From Alkalicoccobacillus gibsonii (GTDB lineage: Bacteria > Bacillota > Bacilli > Bacillales > Bacillaceae_D): a DNA stretch of 64,000 nt. Both the position numbers and the translations under genes were made by a program. The DNA lies in contig NZ_JAEUZA010000002.1 of assembly GCF_016798245.1 (NCBI RefSeq), positions 372,001 to 436,000 on the forward strand. Reading direction: 5' to 3'. Positions 51,498-59,762 of the stretch are shown one piece after another (the first letter of the stretch is position 1; every line of letters begins with the position of its first letter). The notes under the pieces were generated by a model, which saw nothing but the letters and a program-made list of their open reading frames with translations, searched no databases and was not told the DNA's origin.

Positions 51498-51526
51498 TTG
51501 ATTTAAGCAAAAACCCGTGATATGAT
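51498..51526 (+). promoter_or_regulatory. Sigma-A promoter for cshA
   Basis: TTGATT (51498-51503), 17-base spacer, TATGAT (51521-51526). Predicts a transcript start near 51533 and a leader of about 180 nt. Confidence 0.7.
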
Positions 51527-51532
51527 TATGAA

Positions 51533-51711
51533 TGGAAAAAAAACTACAAGCGCCTTGGGATGTAGGCGACACATATATTCAGGCAGACGACCATATCCAG
51601 GTTGTTAGGGGGTATGGTCTTTCTGCGTTATAGATTACGCGTCTCTAAGTGGAGATGAAAGGCTGACTAACGTGTCACCATCGGAAGGGTGCCCAAAAGG
51701 AGATTTGTCAT
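51533..51711 (+). promoter_or_regulatory. Long structured 5' leader of cshA
   Basis: Three consecutive hairpins: CGCCT/AGGCG (51551-51568), GACCATA/TATGGTC with inner CC/GG (51589-51619) followed by TTTCTG, and GCGT/ACGC (51625-51640). The second could act as a weak terminator. No leader peptide with a good ribosome site is obvious. Likely a control region for the helicase gene. Confidence 0.5.
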
Positions 51712-53229
51712 TTGGCAACATTTTATGATTTTAATCTGAGCGAGCAAGTTGTTCAGGCAGTAACAGGTATGGGATTTGACCAGGCTACACCAATCCAAGA
51801 AGCAACGATTCCTACAGCATTACTTGGAAAAGATATTATTGGTCAAGCACAAACAGGAACAGGGAAAACAGGAGCATTTGGTGTTCCTTTAGTTGAAAGA
51901 ATTAATACTGAGAAGCGCGAAGTTCAAGGGCTTGTCATTGCTCCAACAAGAGAACTTGCTAATCAGGTTGCAGAATCACTAATTAAATTTGGCCGTAAAA
52001 AAGGTGTTCGCACTGTTACCGTATACGGTGGTCAAGATATGCGTAAGCAAATCCGTGATTTAAAACAAAACCCTCACATTGTTGTAGCGACACCAGGTCG
52101 TCTTATGGATCATATGCGCCGTAAAACGATTCTTCTTGATCAAGTGGACACAGTTGTACTTGATGAAGCAGATGAAATGCTAAACATGGGATTCATTGAA
52201 GATATCGAAACGATCTTGAAAGAAACTCCATCTGAGCGTCAAACACTTCTATTCTCAGCTACAATGCCTAAGCGTATTGAAAAGCTAGCTACTACTTTTA
52301 TGGATTCCCCTGAAGTGATTGCAGTGAAATCAAAAGAAGTAACGATGGAAAACATCGAACAGCAATACATTGAGTTGTATGAGCGTGAGAAGTTTGATGC
52401 CTTAACTCGTCTGATTGATATCCAAGTCCCTGAACTTGCAATTGTATTCGGACGTACAAAGCGTCGTGTAGACGAATTGTCTGAAGCATTAATCAAACGC
52501 GGCTACCGTGCAGAAGGTATTCACGGTGACTTAAACCAAGCGAAGCGTGATAGTGTTCTTCGTAAATTTAAAACCGGCCTAATTGATGTTCTTGTAGCGA
52601 CAGATGTAGCCGCTCGTGGATTAGATATCAGTGGAGTATCTCATGTGTATAACTTTGATCTTCCACAAGATCCTGAAAGCTATGTACACCGTATTGGTCG
52701 TACAGGACGTGCAGGACGTTCAGGTATCGCTGTAACGTTTGGTACACCACGTGAAAGAGACCACATCAAAGCAATCGAGCGTTTGTCTAAGAAGAAAATG
52801 GTTCGCCACAGTGCCCCAACTCTTCAACAAGCAATCGAAGGTCAACAAAAGCTTGCACTTGAGCAATTACGTGCATTGACTGAAGTTGAAAACAGTGCAG
52901 ACTCTTATCGCGGAGCGGCTGAAGAACTATTAAAAGAAACAGATGCAACAACTGCTTTATCTGCTGCATTAAAACTTTTAACAAAAGAACCGGATGCGAC
53001 ACCTGTTCGTCTAACAGATGAAGCACCACTTCGTTCGAAAAAACCTCGTCGCGATGGCGGCGGTAGTGGTGGAAGATCACGTTACCGTCAAGATGACCGT
53101 CGTCGTCAAGGTGGTCGTGGTGGTGATAACCGTGGTGGAAGTGGCGGTCGTCGCGAATATCGTGGTGGAAGCAACAACTCAAGCCAAGGTCAAAGCCGTA
53201 AGCCGAAGAAACACGCATATAATAAATAA
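51712..53229 (+). CDS. cshA: DEAD-box RNA helicase CshA
   Basis: 505 residues. The full DEAD set is present: Q-motif with [46 protein letters not shown], then the second RecA domain ([40 protein letters not shown]). The C-terminal tail is Arg/Gly-rich ([15 protein letters not shown]), typical of CshA, the helicase associated with the RNA degradosome and cold adaptation. Starts with TTG 51712 nine bases after AAAAGGAG, behind the long structured leader. Confidence 0.95.
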   Translation: MATFYDFNLSEQVVQAVTGMGFDQATPIQEATIPTALLGKDIIGQAQTGTGKTGAFGVPLVERINTEKREVQGLVIAPTRELANQVAESLIKFGRKKGVRTVTVYGGQDMRKQIRDLKQNPHIVVATPGRLMDHMRRKTILLDQVDTVVLDEADEMLNMGFIEDIETILKETPSERQTLLFSATMPKRIEKLATTFMDSPEVIAVKSKEVTMENIEQQYIELYEREKFDALTRLIDIQVPELAIVFGRTKRRVDELSEALIKRGYRAEGIHGDLNQAKRDSVLRKFKTGLIDVLVATDVAARGLDISGVSHVYNFDLPQDPESYVHRIGRTGRAGRSGIAVTFGTPRERDHIKAIERLSKKKMVRHSAPTLQQAIEGQQKLALEQLRALTEVENSADSYRGAAEELLKETDATTALSAALKLLTKEPDATPVRLTDEAPLRSKKPRRDGGGSGGRSRYRQDDRRRQGGRGGDNRGGSGGRREYRGGSNNSSQGQSRKPKKHAYNK

Positions 53230-53238
53230 GTTTGAATC

Positions 53239-53274
53239 GCCTCTTTAGGACTTTGTTCCTGAAGAGGCTTTTTT
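53239..53274 (+). terminator. Terminator after cshA
   Basis: Stem GCCTCTT-AGGA / TCCT-AAGAGGC with a mismatched pair, then six T. Confidence 0.85.
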
Positions 53275-53377
53275 ATAAAGGAATAGGTAATCATTCTACT
53301 CTTAATCGTTTACGAATAAATACATGATGTAATACAATGGAAATGATGTGTACATAAGGTGCAGAAAGGAGCAAGAC

Positions 53378-53809
53378 GTGAAAAGAACAGCAGAACGAGT
53401 ACTAGGGATTATTGGAAGCATTATGATGGGAATAGGATTCATCCTTTTCACTTTAACCACATTTGTTATTTCTTCGCCCGAGGGCCAAGCCCAATTAGAG
53501 GAAATGCTACAGGATCCGGAAGTTAATCCAACGGGTGCTGATATGGGGGTTGATGAACTGGTGAATTTCTTTGTCGCAAATGGATGGATGATTGTAATGG
53601 CTCTTCTAGTTTCCGTGATCTTAGGAATTTTAGCGACAGTGTTTGTAAAGAAAATGCCGATCGTATCAGGGATCATGTGGGTGTTAGCAGCTATTATAAG
53701 TCTCATAGCTATTTGGTACTTGATTTTTATTCCAGCAATTTTATTCTTTATAGCGGGAATTTTGGCATTTGTGCGTAAACCAAAGGAAGAAAGTCCAATC
53801 GTATATTAA
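53378..53809 (+). CDS. DUF4064 membrane protein, first of a tandem pair
   Basis: 143 residues with four membrane segments: RVLGIIGSIMMGIGFILFTL at the start, an extracellular acidic loop (GQAQLEEMLQDPEVNPTG), then three more helices and a cytoplasmic Lys/Glu tail. DUF4064 family, function unknown. GTG 53378 lies seven bases after AAAGGAG. A paralogue of the same length starts 26 bp downstream. Confidence 0.82.
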   Translation: MKRTAERVLGIIGSIMMGIGFILFTLTTFVISSPEGQAQLEEMLQDPEVNPTGADMGVDELVNFFVANGWMIVMALLVSVILGILATVFVKKMPIVSGIMWVLAAIISLIAIWYLIFIPAILFFIAGILAFVRKPKEESPIVY

Positions 53810-53835
53810 TTTCATTAAATAATAGGAGTGAGAAT

Positions 53836-54267
53836 ATGAAACGAACTGGCGAATTAGTATTAGGTATTATTAGTAGTGTCTTATTGTTATTAGGGATCCT
53901 ATCTGCAGTCTCAATAAATACATTCTTTACCTCTGCAGATAGTGCGCAATTCCAAGAAGAATTTAATCAAGAAATGGCAAATGATCCTACACTCACTGAG
54001 GCGGACGTTGAGATGGTTATGGGTTTAGTAGATAGCGTTCCTTCATTTATGACGGGGTTAATTGTTTCTTGGATTATTGCAGGAATTCTAGGAATCATTG
54101 CAACAATCTTTGTGAAAAAGAAAACCAAACTGGCTGGTATCCTTTTCTTAGTAGGCGGGGTAATCGGAATTGTCTCAGTGATTCCTGCCATTCTTTATGT
54201 AATCGCTGGAATCATGGCACTTGTTCGCAAAGCTCCGCAGGCGACAGAGCCTTACGAAACTGTATAA
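53836..54267 (+). CDS. DUF4064 membrane protein, second of a tandem pair
   Basis: 143 residues, same plan as its neighbour: KRTGELVLGIISSVLLLLGI, acidic loop (DSAQFQEEFNQEMANDPTLT), helices 2-4 with GIIATIFVKKKTKLAGILF, and a final GIMALVRK. The two share GxxxVLGII at the start and (I/L)ATxFVKK before helix 3, so they arose by tandem duplication. AGGAGTG precedes ATG 53836. Likely translated from one message with the first. Confidence 0.82.
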   Translation: MKRTGELVLGIISSVLLLLGILSAVSINTFFTSADSAQFQEEFNQEMANDPTLTEADVEMVMGLVDSVPSFMTGLIVSWIIAGILGIIATIFVKKKTKLAGILFLVGGVIGIVSVIPAILYVIAGIMALVRKAPQATEPYETV

Positions 54268-54274
54268 GCACTTT

Positions 54275-54302
54275 AAAGGGAATTCGCTTGCGAATTCCCT
54301 TT
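54275..54302 (+). terminator. Hairpin after the DUF4064 pair
   Basis: Perfect 13-bp stem AAAGGGAATTCGC / GCGAATTCCCTTT with a 2-base gap as loop. The U-tract is weak (TTTCTAAGG), so it may act more as an mRNA 3' end stabiliser than a strong terminator. Confidence 0.65.
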
Positions 54303-54394
54303 CTAAGGAATATTTAGAAAGTTTAAATTAGACTGATAAAGCGCTTACTCTCTTTTATAGCAAGTGTTTGCCGACTTTTACCAAAAGATTTCCT

Positions 54395-54411
54395 TGTAAG
54401 ATAATCTGACA
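54395..54411 (+). promoter_or_regulatory. GlnR/TnrA box 1 before glnA
   Basis: TGTAAGATAATCTGACA fits TGTNA-N7-TNACA exactly. It overlaps a GATAAT (54400-54405) that could be a -10 with TTTTAC 18 bases upstream, so binding would block the promoter. Confidence 0.75.
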
Positions 54412-54463
54412 TATCGATTGCATTGGAAGCTCTTCAATCATAAAGTAAAAGATAACAAGAATG

Positions 54464-54480
54464 TGTTATAAAAGATTACA
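54464..54480 (+). promoter_or_regulatory. GlnR/TnrA box 2 before glnA
   Basis: TGTTATAAAAGATTACA fits TGTNA-N7-TNACA exactly; 69 bp centre to centre from box 1, ending 20 bp before the start codon. Two boxes are also found before B. subtilis glnRA. Confidence 0.72.
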
Positions 54481-54500
54481 TGAAAAGGAAGTGTGTGGGG

Positions 54501-55859
54501 ATGTCGGTAAATGCACCAACTAGAGAAAGCATCTTGGAAACAATCAAGGAAACAATTGAGAAGAAAAGTGTAGAACTTTTACACATGCAGTTTGTGGACT
54601 TAGAAGGTACATTAAAACACGTAACCATTACAGCTAGACAACTTGATCAAGCAGTGAACGGACAAACAATGTTTGATGGGTCTTCAATCACAGGATTTAC
54701 ACCTATCAATCAATCTGACTTGTATCTAGTACCGGATATTACAACTTTTGCTGTCTTACCTTGGACAGAGGAGGAAGGATATTCTGAAGCACGCTTCCTA
54801 TGTAGTGTAAAAAAGCCTGACGGGTCCGATTTTGAGGGAGATCCTCGTAACGTATTAAAAAAGACAGTGAAGAGAGCAAAAGATAAAGGTTTCTCTATCA
54901 GTGTTGGACCTGAGCTTGAATTCTTCTTATTTGAAACGGATGAGTATGGTTTACCAACTCAACGCACACAAGACGTAGGTGGATACTTTGAGCCATCTCC
55001 TAAGGATGATGGAGAGAAAGTTCGCTTAGCGATCTATAAAGCTTTGAAAATGCTTGGTTTCACAATTGAAGCTTCTCACCATGAGGTTGCAGAAGGTCAG
55101 CATGAGATCAACTTCAAATATGCGGATGCTTTAGCTTCTGCTGACGCAGCAACAACGTACAAATGGGTAGTTAAAACGGTGGCTAAGCAGTTTGGATTGC
55201 ATGCAACATTTATGCCGAAACCACTTGCCGGGGCAAATGGTAACGGAATGCACGTGAATATTTCCCTTTTCGATGACGAAAAGCAAGAAAATTCATTCTA
55301 TGATGATTCAAATAAGCTTGGTCTTTCATCAACAGCTTATAGCTTTATTGCTGGATTAATTGACAACGTAAAAGACTTTGTTGCGGTAACAAATCCGCTT
55401 GTTAACTCTTACAAGCGTTTAGTTCCAGGTTACGAAGCACCATGTTATATTGCTTGGTCTGCTTCAAACCGCTCTGCATTAATTCGTATTCCAGCTACTC
55501 GTGGAGCAGGAACACGCGTTGAAATCCGTTGCCCGGATCCAACTGCGAACCCTTACCTAGCATTTGCTGTTATTGCATCTGCTGGTCTAGATGGTGTAGA
55601 TCGTGAGCTGGCAGCTCCTGCTTCTATTGATGCAGATATCTTCAGCATGACGCCTGCAGAAATCGAAGAACGTGGGATTGATAACCTTCCAACAAGCCTT
55701 GAACAAGCTCTTGAGCGTTTTGAAACAGGTGACATTGGTCAAAAGACATTGGGTGAGCATGCGTTTAATGAGTACCTTAGTCTAAAGCGTGGCGAGTGGG
55801 ATGAATTCCGCATGACTGTTCACGATTGGGAAATCTCTACGTATCAGTCTAAATTCTAA
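54501..55859 (+). CDS. glnA: Glutamine synthetase, GSI type
   Basis: 452 residues. Active-site blocks MFDGSSI, EASHHEVAEGQHEINFKYA, NGNGMHVNISLF, NSYKRLVPGYEAPCYIAWSA and NRSALIRIP are intact; it makes glutamine from glutamate, ammonia and ATP. No adenylylation tyrosine loop, as in Bacillus. At the place of B. subtilis Arg62 (FVRIEESD) it has FTPINQSD, so Pro68 replaces the feedback-inhibition arginine. glnR is not next to it; two exact GlnR/TnrA boxes precede it. ATG 54501 is chosen, since the ATG at 54480 lies at the end of box 2 and has no ribosome site. Could be a second GS paralogue. Confidence 0.93.
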   Translation: MSVNAPTRESILETIKETIEKKSVELLHMQFVDLEGTLKHVTITARQLDQAVNGQTMFDGSSITGFTPINQSDLYLVPDITTFAVLPWTEEEGYSEARFLCSVKKPDGSDFEGDPRNVLKKTVKRAKDKGFSISVGPELEFFLFETDEYGLPTQRTQDVGGYFEPSPKDDGEKVRLAIYKALKMLGFTIEASHHEVAEGQHEINFKYADALASADAATTYKWVVKTVAKQFGLHATFMPKPLAGANGNGMHVNISLFDDEKQENSFYDDSNKLGLSSTAYSFIAGLIDNVKDFVAVTNPLVNSYKRLVPGYEAPCYIAWSASNRSALIRIPATRGAGTRVEIRCPDPTANPYLAFAVIASAGLDGVDRELAAPASIDADIFSMTPAEIEERGIDNLPTSLEQALERFETGDIGQKTLGEHAFNEYLSLKRGEWDEFRMTVHDWEISTYQSKF

Positions 55860-55891
55860 TTGTTAGATAAACATGTATTGATAAAGAAGTG

Positions 55892-55929
55892 GGCTAATGA
55901 TTCTGTAATAGGATCATTAGTCTTTTTTT
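55892..55929 (+). terminator. Terminator after glnA
   Basis: 12-bp stem GGCTAATGATTC / GGATCATTAGTC (two G-U pairs), 7-base loop, seven T. Same core as the 17.1 kb terminator. Confidence 0.88.
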
Positions 55930-55945
55930 GTGCAGATCTCTTGAT

Positions 55946-55960
55946 TACCCCCATAGGGTA
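55946..55960 (+). promoter_or_regulatory. CsoR-type operator before copZA
   Basis: TACCCCCATAGGGTA, an inverted TACCC/GGGTA like the B. subtilis copZA operator. It begins at the last base of a TTGATT -35 (55941-55946) and lies in the promoter spacer. Confidence 0.65.
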
Positions 55961-55998
55961 TAGTAAACTACTATTATAGAACAAGAGGAGGAATGAAC

Positions 55999-56208
55999 AT
56001 GGAAAATCAAACATTGCACGTTCAAGGCATGTCGTGTCAGCATTGTGTACAGGCAGTTGAAGAAAGTGTAGGACAGCTAGATGGTGTAGCTTCTGTAACT
56101 GTTCATCTAAATGATGCAAAGGTAGATGTTCAATTTGATGAAACAAAAGCTCCTCTAACTAAAATTGTGGAAACAATTGAAGACCAAGGATACGATGTAA
56201 CACAATAA
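55999..56208 (+). CDS. copZ: Copper chaperone CopZ
   Basis: 69 residues, a single heavy-metal-associated domain with the Cu(I) motif GMSCQHC and C-terminal ETIEDQGYDV. Length equals B. subtilis CopZ. Delivers Cu(I) to CopA, whose gene follows after 54 bp. ATG 55999 is preferred to 55993 because the GGAGG site is seven bases before it. A CsoR-like operator lies upstream; csoR is not in the window. Confidence 0.93.
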   Translation: MENQTLHVQGMSCQHCVQAVEESVGQLDGVASVTVHLNDAKVDVQFDETKAPLTKIVETIEDQGYDVTQ

Positions 56209-56262
56209 CAAAGCAAGAGTCGTTATACATGCGGCTCTTTTTTTCATAAAGGGGGTTTCGGG

Positions 56263-58683
56263 GTGAAACATCAAGATTTAACAATACAAGTGTCAGGGAT
56301 GACTTGTGCGGCGTGTGCGAATCGTATTGAAAAAGGGCTAAAGCGAATGGAAGGCGTGGATGAGGTTCAAGTCAACAGTACGCTGGAAGTAGCTCACGTA
56401 TCCTACGATCGCTCAATCGTTGAGCCTAATGATCTTTACGAGAAAATTACCGCTTTAGGGTATGGAGCTGTTGAAGAAACAGCAGAATTTGAGGTCATGG
56501 GCATGTCGTGCGCGGCGTGTTCAACTCGAATTGAAAAGCGATTGTCACGGCTTGATGGAATTAGCACGGCAACGGTTAATCTCGCGATGGAAACAGCGAC
56601 AGTCCAATATCATACGGGGCAGGTATCTGTTTCAAATATGCAGGAAGCCATTCAAAAGCTCGGATTTACATTAAAGCAAAAAGAAGATGACGTTGATGCC
56701 CCGGATCACAAACAACAGGAAATTAAAAAACAAGCCATACGATTCTGGGTGTCTGCAGTCCTATCGTTTCCACTTTTATGGGCGATGGTGAGTCACTTTA
56801 CCTGGACTTCTTTTATATGGCTGCCAGACATATTTATGAACCCATGGTTTCAGCTTGTCTTAGCCACACCTGTTCAATTTGTCATTGGTTACCCATTTTA
56901 CAAAGGTGCTTATAAAGCTTTACGAAGCGGCAGTGCAAATATGGATGTGCTTGTTGCGATGGGGACTTCGGCGGCGTATTTTTATAGTGTCTATCTAGCA
57001 TTTCAATCAATTGGTACCACTCATCATATGGTTGATCTTTATTTTGAAACAAGTGCCGTTCTCATTACGTTAATTATTCTAGGGAAGTTATTTGAAGCCA
57101 AAGCAAAGGGACGCTCCTCGGATGCAATTAAGAAGCTTCTAGGGCTACAAGCGAAAACAGCGCGTGTGTACAGAGACGGAGTTGAGAAGATTGTCCCATT
57201 GCATGAGGTCAAAGTAGATGATCTTATTTTTGTGAAGCCTGGTGAGAAAATCCCCGTAGATGGAACGATTATTCAAGGGCATGCAGCTATTGATGAATCG
57301 ATGTTGACTGGTGAAAGTGTTCCGGTCGATAAAGGGGTAGGAGATAAAGTATTAGGCTCAACCCTAAATTCAAATGGATCCCTTCAGGTGAGGGCGGAGC
57401 AAATTGGTAAAGAGACCGTTCTGTCTCAAATTGTTCAAATTGTTGAGCAGGCACAAACGTCAAAAGCGCCAATCCAACGAATGGCCGATCGGATTTCTGG
57501 AGTATTTGTTCCGATTGTTGTAGCGATTGCTGTGATCACCTTTTTGATCTGGTATTTTGCCTACAGACCTGGAGAATTCGGCACAGCTCTTGAAGTGTTT
57601 ATCTCCGTCCTTGTAATCGCTTGTCCTTGTGCGCTTGGTCTTGCAACACCTACATCCATTATGGCTGGTTCAGGAAGAGCGGCTGAATACGGTATTTTGT
57701 TTAGAGGGGGAGAGCAGCTTGAGACAGCTTATCTTGCTGATACGATCCTTCTTGATAAAACAGGCACAATAACAAATGGTGTACCTGAGCTAACAGACGT
57801 GCGCTCGTTTGGAGATGAATCAGAGAACGACATTCTTCAACTAGCGGCCTCGGTTGAAGCACACTCGGAGCACCCATTAGCGACAGCGATTGTAACAGCA
57901 GCTCAGAGTCGGGACCTTTTACTATTAGAGGTTAGACACTTTAAGGCTATCACCGGTTTTGGTGTGGAAGCGGAAGTGTCAGGGCGCAACGTCTTAATTG
58001 GAACTCGCAGATTGATGGCTCAGCATGACGTACAAACTGGAGTGACACTTGAGCTGATGAATTCTCTTGAAGTAGAAGGAAAAACAGCAATGCTGATAGC
58101 CGTAGATGGTACGCTTCGTGGTGTGCTGGCTGTTGCTGATACAATTAAAGATACATCGGCGACAGCGATTCAAAGATTAAAAGAGATGGGTCTGGATGTT
58201 TATATGGTAACTGGTGACAACAAACAGACGGCTACCGCCATAGCAAACGCTGCAGGTATTGATGAGGTCATTGCCGAAGTTTTGCCAGAGGAAAAAGCAG
58301 AAGCCGTTAAGCGACTACAAGAGCAAGGAAAAAAAGTGGTCATGGTGGGTGATGGAATAAATGATGCACCTGCTTTAGCGACAGCAGACATTGGAATAGC
58401 TGTTGGAACGGGGACAGATGTAGCGATTGAAGCAGCAGATATTACGCTTGTCCGTGGAGATCTGCAGCGGATAGCTGATACAATCGTCGTAAGTAAAAGA
58501 ACCATCCGTAATATTCGCCAAAACTTATTCTGGGCTTTAGCTTATAACAGTTTAGGAATTCCTATTGCAGCAGCAGGCTTCCTAGCACCATGGGTAGCAG
58601 GAGCTGCGATGGCCTTTAGCTCAGTCTCTGTTGTCTTAAATGCTTTGCGACTGCAACGATTAAAGCTTGAACAGCATAAATGA
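56263..58683 (+). CDS. copA: Copper-exporting P1B-type ATPase CopA
   Basis: 806 residues. Two N-terminal metal-binding domains (GMTCAAC near 12, GMSCAAC near 80), eight membrane helices, TGESVPV in the actuator domain, the transport motif [10 protein letters not shown], phosphorylation motif DKTGTITNG, the SEHPLA motif and hinge [11 protein letters not shown]. Standard Cu(I)-exporting CopA. GTG 56263 follows AAGGGGG. Ends at a strong convergent terminator with pdxK. Confidence 0.96.
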   Translation: MKHQDLTIQVSGMTCAACANRIEKGLKRMEGVDEVQVNSTLEVAHVSYDRSIVEPNDLYEKITALGYGAVEETAEFEVMGMSCAACSTRIEKRLSRLDGISTATVNLAMETATVQYHTGQVSVSNMQEAIQKLGFTLKQKEDDVDAPDHKQQEIKKQAIRFWVSAVLSFPLLWAMVSHFTWTSFIWLPDIFMNPWFQLVLATPVQFVIGYPFYKGAYKALRSGSANMDVLVAMGTSAAYFYSVYLAFQSIGTTHHMVDLYFETSAVLITLIILGKLFEAKAKGRSSDAIKKLLGLQAKTARVYRDGVEKIVPLHEVKVDDLIFVKPGEKIPVDGTIIQGHAAIDESMLTGESVPVDKGVGDKVLGSTLNSNGSLQVRAEQIGKETVLSQIVQIVEQAQTSKAPIQRMADRISGVFVPIVVAIAVITFLIWYFAYRPGEFGTALEVFISVLVIACPCALGLATPTSIMAGSGRAAEYGILFRGGEQLETAYLADTILLDKTGTITNGVPELTDVRSFGDESENDILQLAASVEAHSEHPLATAIVTAAQSRDLLLLEVRHFKAITGFGVEAEVSGRNVLIGTRRLMAQHDVQTGVTLELMNSLEVEGKTAMLIAVDGTLRGVLAVADTIKDTSATAIQRLKEMGLDVYMVTGDNKQTATAIANAAGIDEVIAEVLPEEKAEAVKRLQEQGKKVVMVGDGINDAPALATADIGIAVGTGTDVAIEAADITLVRGDLQRIADTIVVSKRTIRNIRQNLFWALAYNSLGIPIAAAGFLAPWVAGAAMAFSSVSVVLNALRLQRLKLEQHK

Positions 58684-58737
58684 TAAAAAAACACCTCCGA
58701 CATTCCTGATAGAAGGAAGTCGGAGGTGTTTTTTATC
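58682..58737. terminator. Bidirectional terminator between copA and pdxK
   Basis: 19-bp stem: 58682-58700 is the exact reverse complement of 58719-58737 (ACACCTCCGAC / GTCGGAGGTGT at the base of the loop), with A and T runs on both sides so it works both ways. It overlaps the end of pdxK. Confidence 0.92.
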
Positions 58738-59548
58738 AAGTATAAGTTCCGTTAAAAGCACCGTGGCTAACAGATCCTACATATTGATTCAGCTCAACAC
58801 CATGTTTGATGGCAGCTGTAATAAAATTCTTTGCTTTATGAACAGCTTCTTGAACGGATGCACCTTTTGCAAGCTCTGCAGTAATTGCTGCTGCAAACGT
58901 ACAGCCAGCACCATGTGTGTACGTTGTGCTAATCTCCTCAGATTCAAGTAGCTGCATGTCTTGACCATCGTAAAATACATCAACTGCGCTTAAATGATCC
59001 AGCTTGCTTCCACCTTTAATCACAACATTTTTAGCGCCTAGATCAAAAATAGCAGCCGCCGCTTCTTTCATTTGATCAACGGTAGTAATTGGACCGTTTC
59101 CTGTAAGCTGTGATGCTTCAAATAAGTTAGGCGTCACCACATATGCTTTTGGAACAAGTACCTCGCGTAAGCACGAATCCGTTTCTGGGTTAAGTGCCTC
59201 ATCTGCACCCTTACATACCATTACGGGATCCACTACTAAGTTCGTGATGTTGTACTGCTCAACCTTTTTAGCAACTAGCTCAATGATGTCAATTGAACCA
59301 AGCATTCCAGTTTTAGCTGCGTCAATGCCAATACCTGCTAGAACGGTTTCTATTTGTTTTTCAGTTACAGCAGGGTCGATTGGGAAGACTTCATGAGCCC
59401 ATCCTGAATGCGGATTTTGAGCAACGATGGTTGTCAGTGCATTCATCCCATACACACCTAGCTCCTGAAATGTTTTAAGATCAGCTTGAATTCCTGCGCC
59501 GCCACTTGTATCAGAGCCGGCAATTGTTAGTGCTTTATACCGTTTCAT
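58736..59548 (-). CDS. pdxK: Pyridoxine/pyridoxal kinase (ThiD-like)
   Basis: 270 residues, matching B. subtilis PdxK (formerly ThiD/YwdB) at nearly the same length. Ribokinase-like fold of the HMPP kinase branch: KALTIAGSDTSGGAGIQADL at the start, MVCKGADEALNP, TPNLFEASQLTG, KGGSKLDHLSAVDVFYDG, and the catalytic THGAGCTFAAAI. Phosphorylates pyridoxal/pyridoxine with ATP; HMP-P kinase activity is the related alternative. GGGGAG precedes ATG 59548. Confidence 0.9.
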   Translation of the reverse strand: MKRYKALTIAGSDTSGGAGIQADLKTFQELGVYGMNALTTIVAQNPHSGWAHEVFPIDPAVTEKQIETVLAGIGIDAAKTGMLGSIDIIELVAKKVEQYNITNLVVDPVMVCKGADEALNPETDSCLREVLVPKAYVVTPNLFEASQLTGNGPITTVDQMKEAAAAIFDLGAKNVVIKGGSKLDHLSAVDVFYDGQDMQLLESEEISTTYTHGAGCTFAAAITAELAKGASVQEAVHKAKNFITAAIKHGVELNQYVGSVSHGAFNGTYT

Positions 59549-59677
59549 ATCGCGTAAACTCCCCTTATCCTATAGAACTACCTTCATTATACTAAAGTAT
59601 AACCATGAATGAAAAGAAACTGGACAATTAATTACCTCTTGCTCATAACAAATATGAAAAAATAAGGATAAAAAGCT

Positions 59678-59704
59678 CAAAATACCGGGACTTTGTGCCG
59701 ATAT
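59678..59704 (+). promoter_or_regulatory. Sigma-D promoter for the second chemoreceptor
   Basis: CAAA (59678-59681), 15-base spacer, GCCGATAT (59697-59704). Consensus is TAAA-N15-GCCGATAT; the -10 is exact. Sigma-D drives motility and chemotaxis genes. Confidence 0.72.
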
Positions 59705-59762
59705 GATTAAAAGATGTAAACGTTTTGTAAATCGGCTAATGATATTAGGGAGTGGGAAATCA

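Noticed and set aside
54480-54500. Upstream ATG start for glnA
   Set aside because: It is the last base of a perfect GlnR/TnrA box and has no ribosome site before it; the GTGTGTGGGG run and family length favour ATG 54501.
59703-59762. N-terminal extension of the second chemoreceptor beginning at 59703
   Set aside because: It would start inside the sigma-D promoter -10; TTG 59763 has the ribosome site and the normal MCP start.
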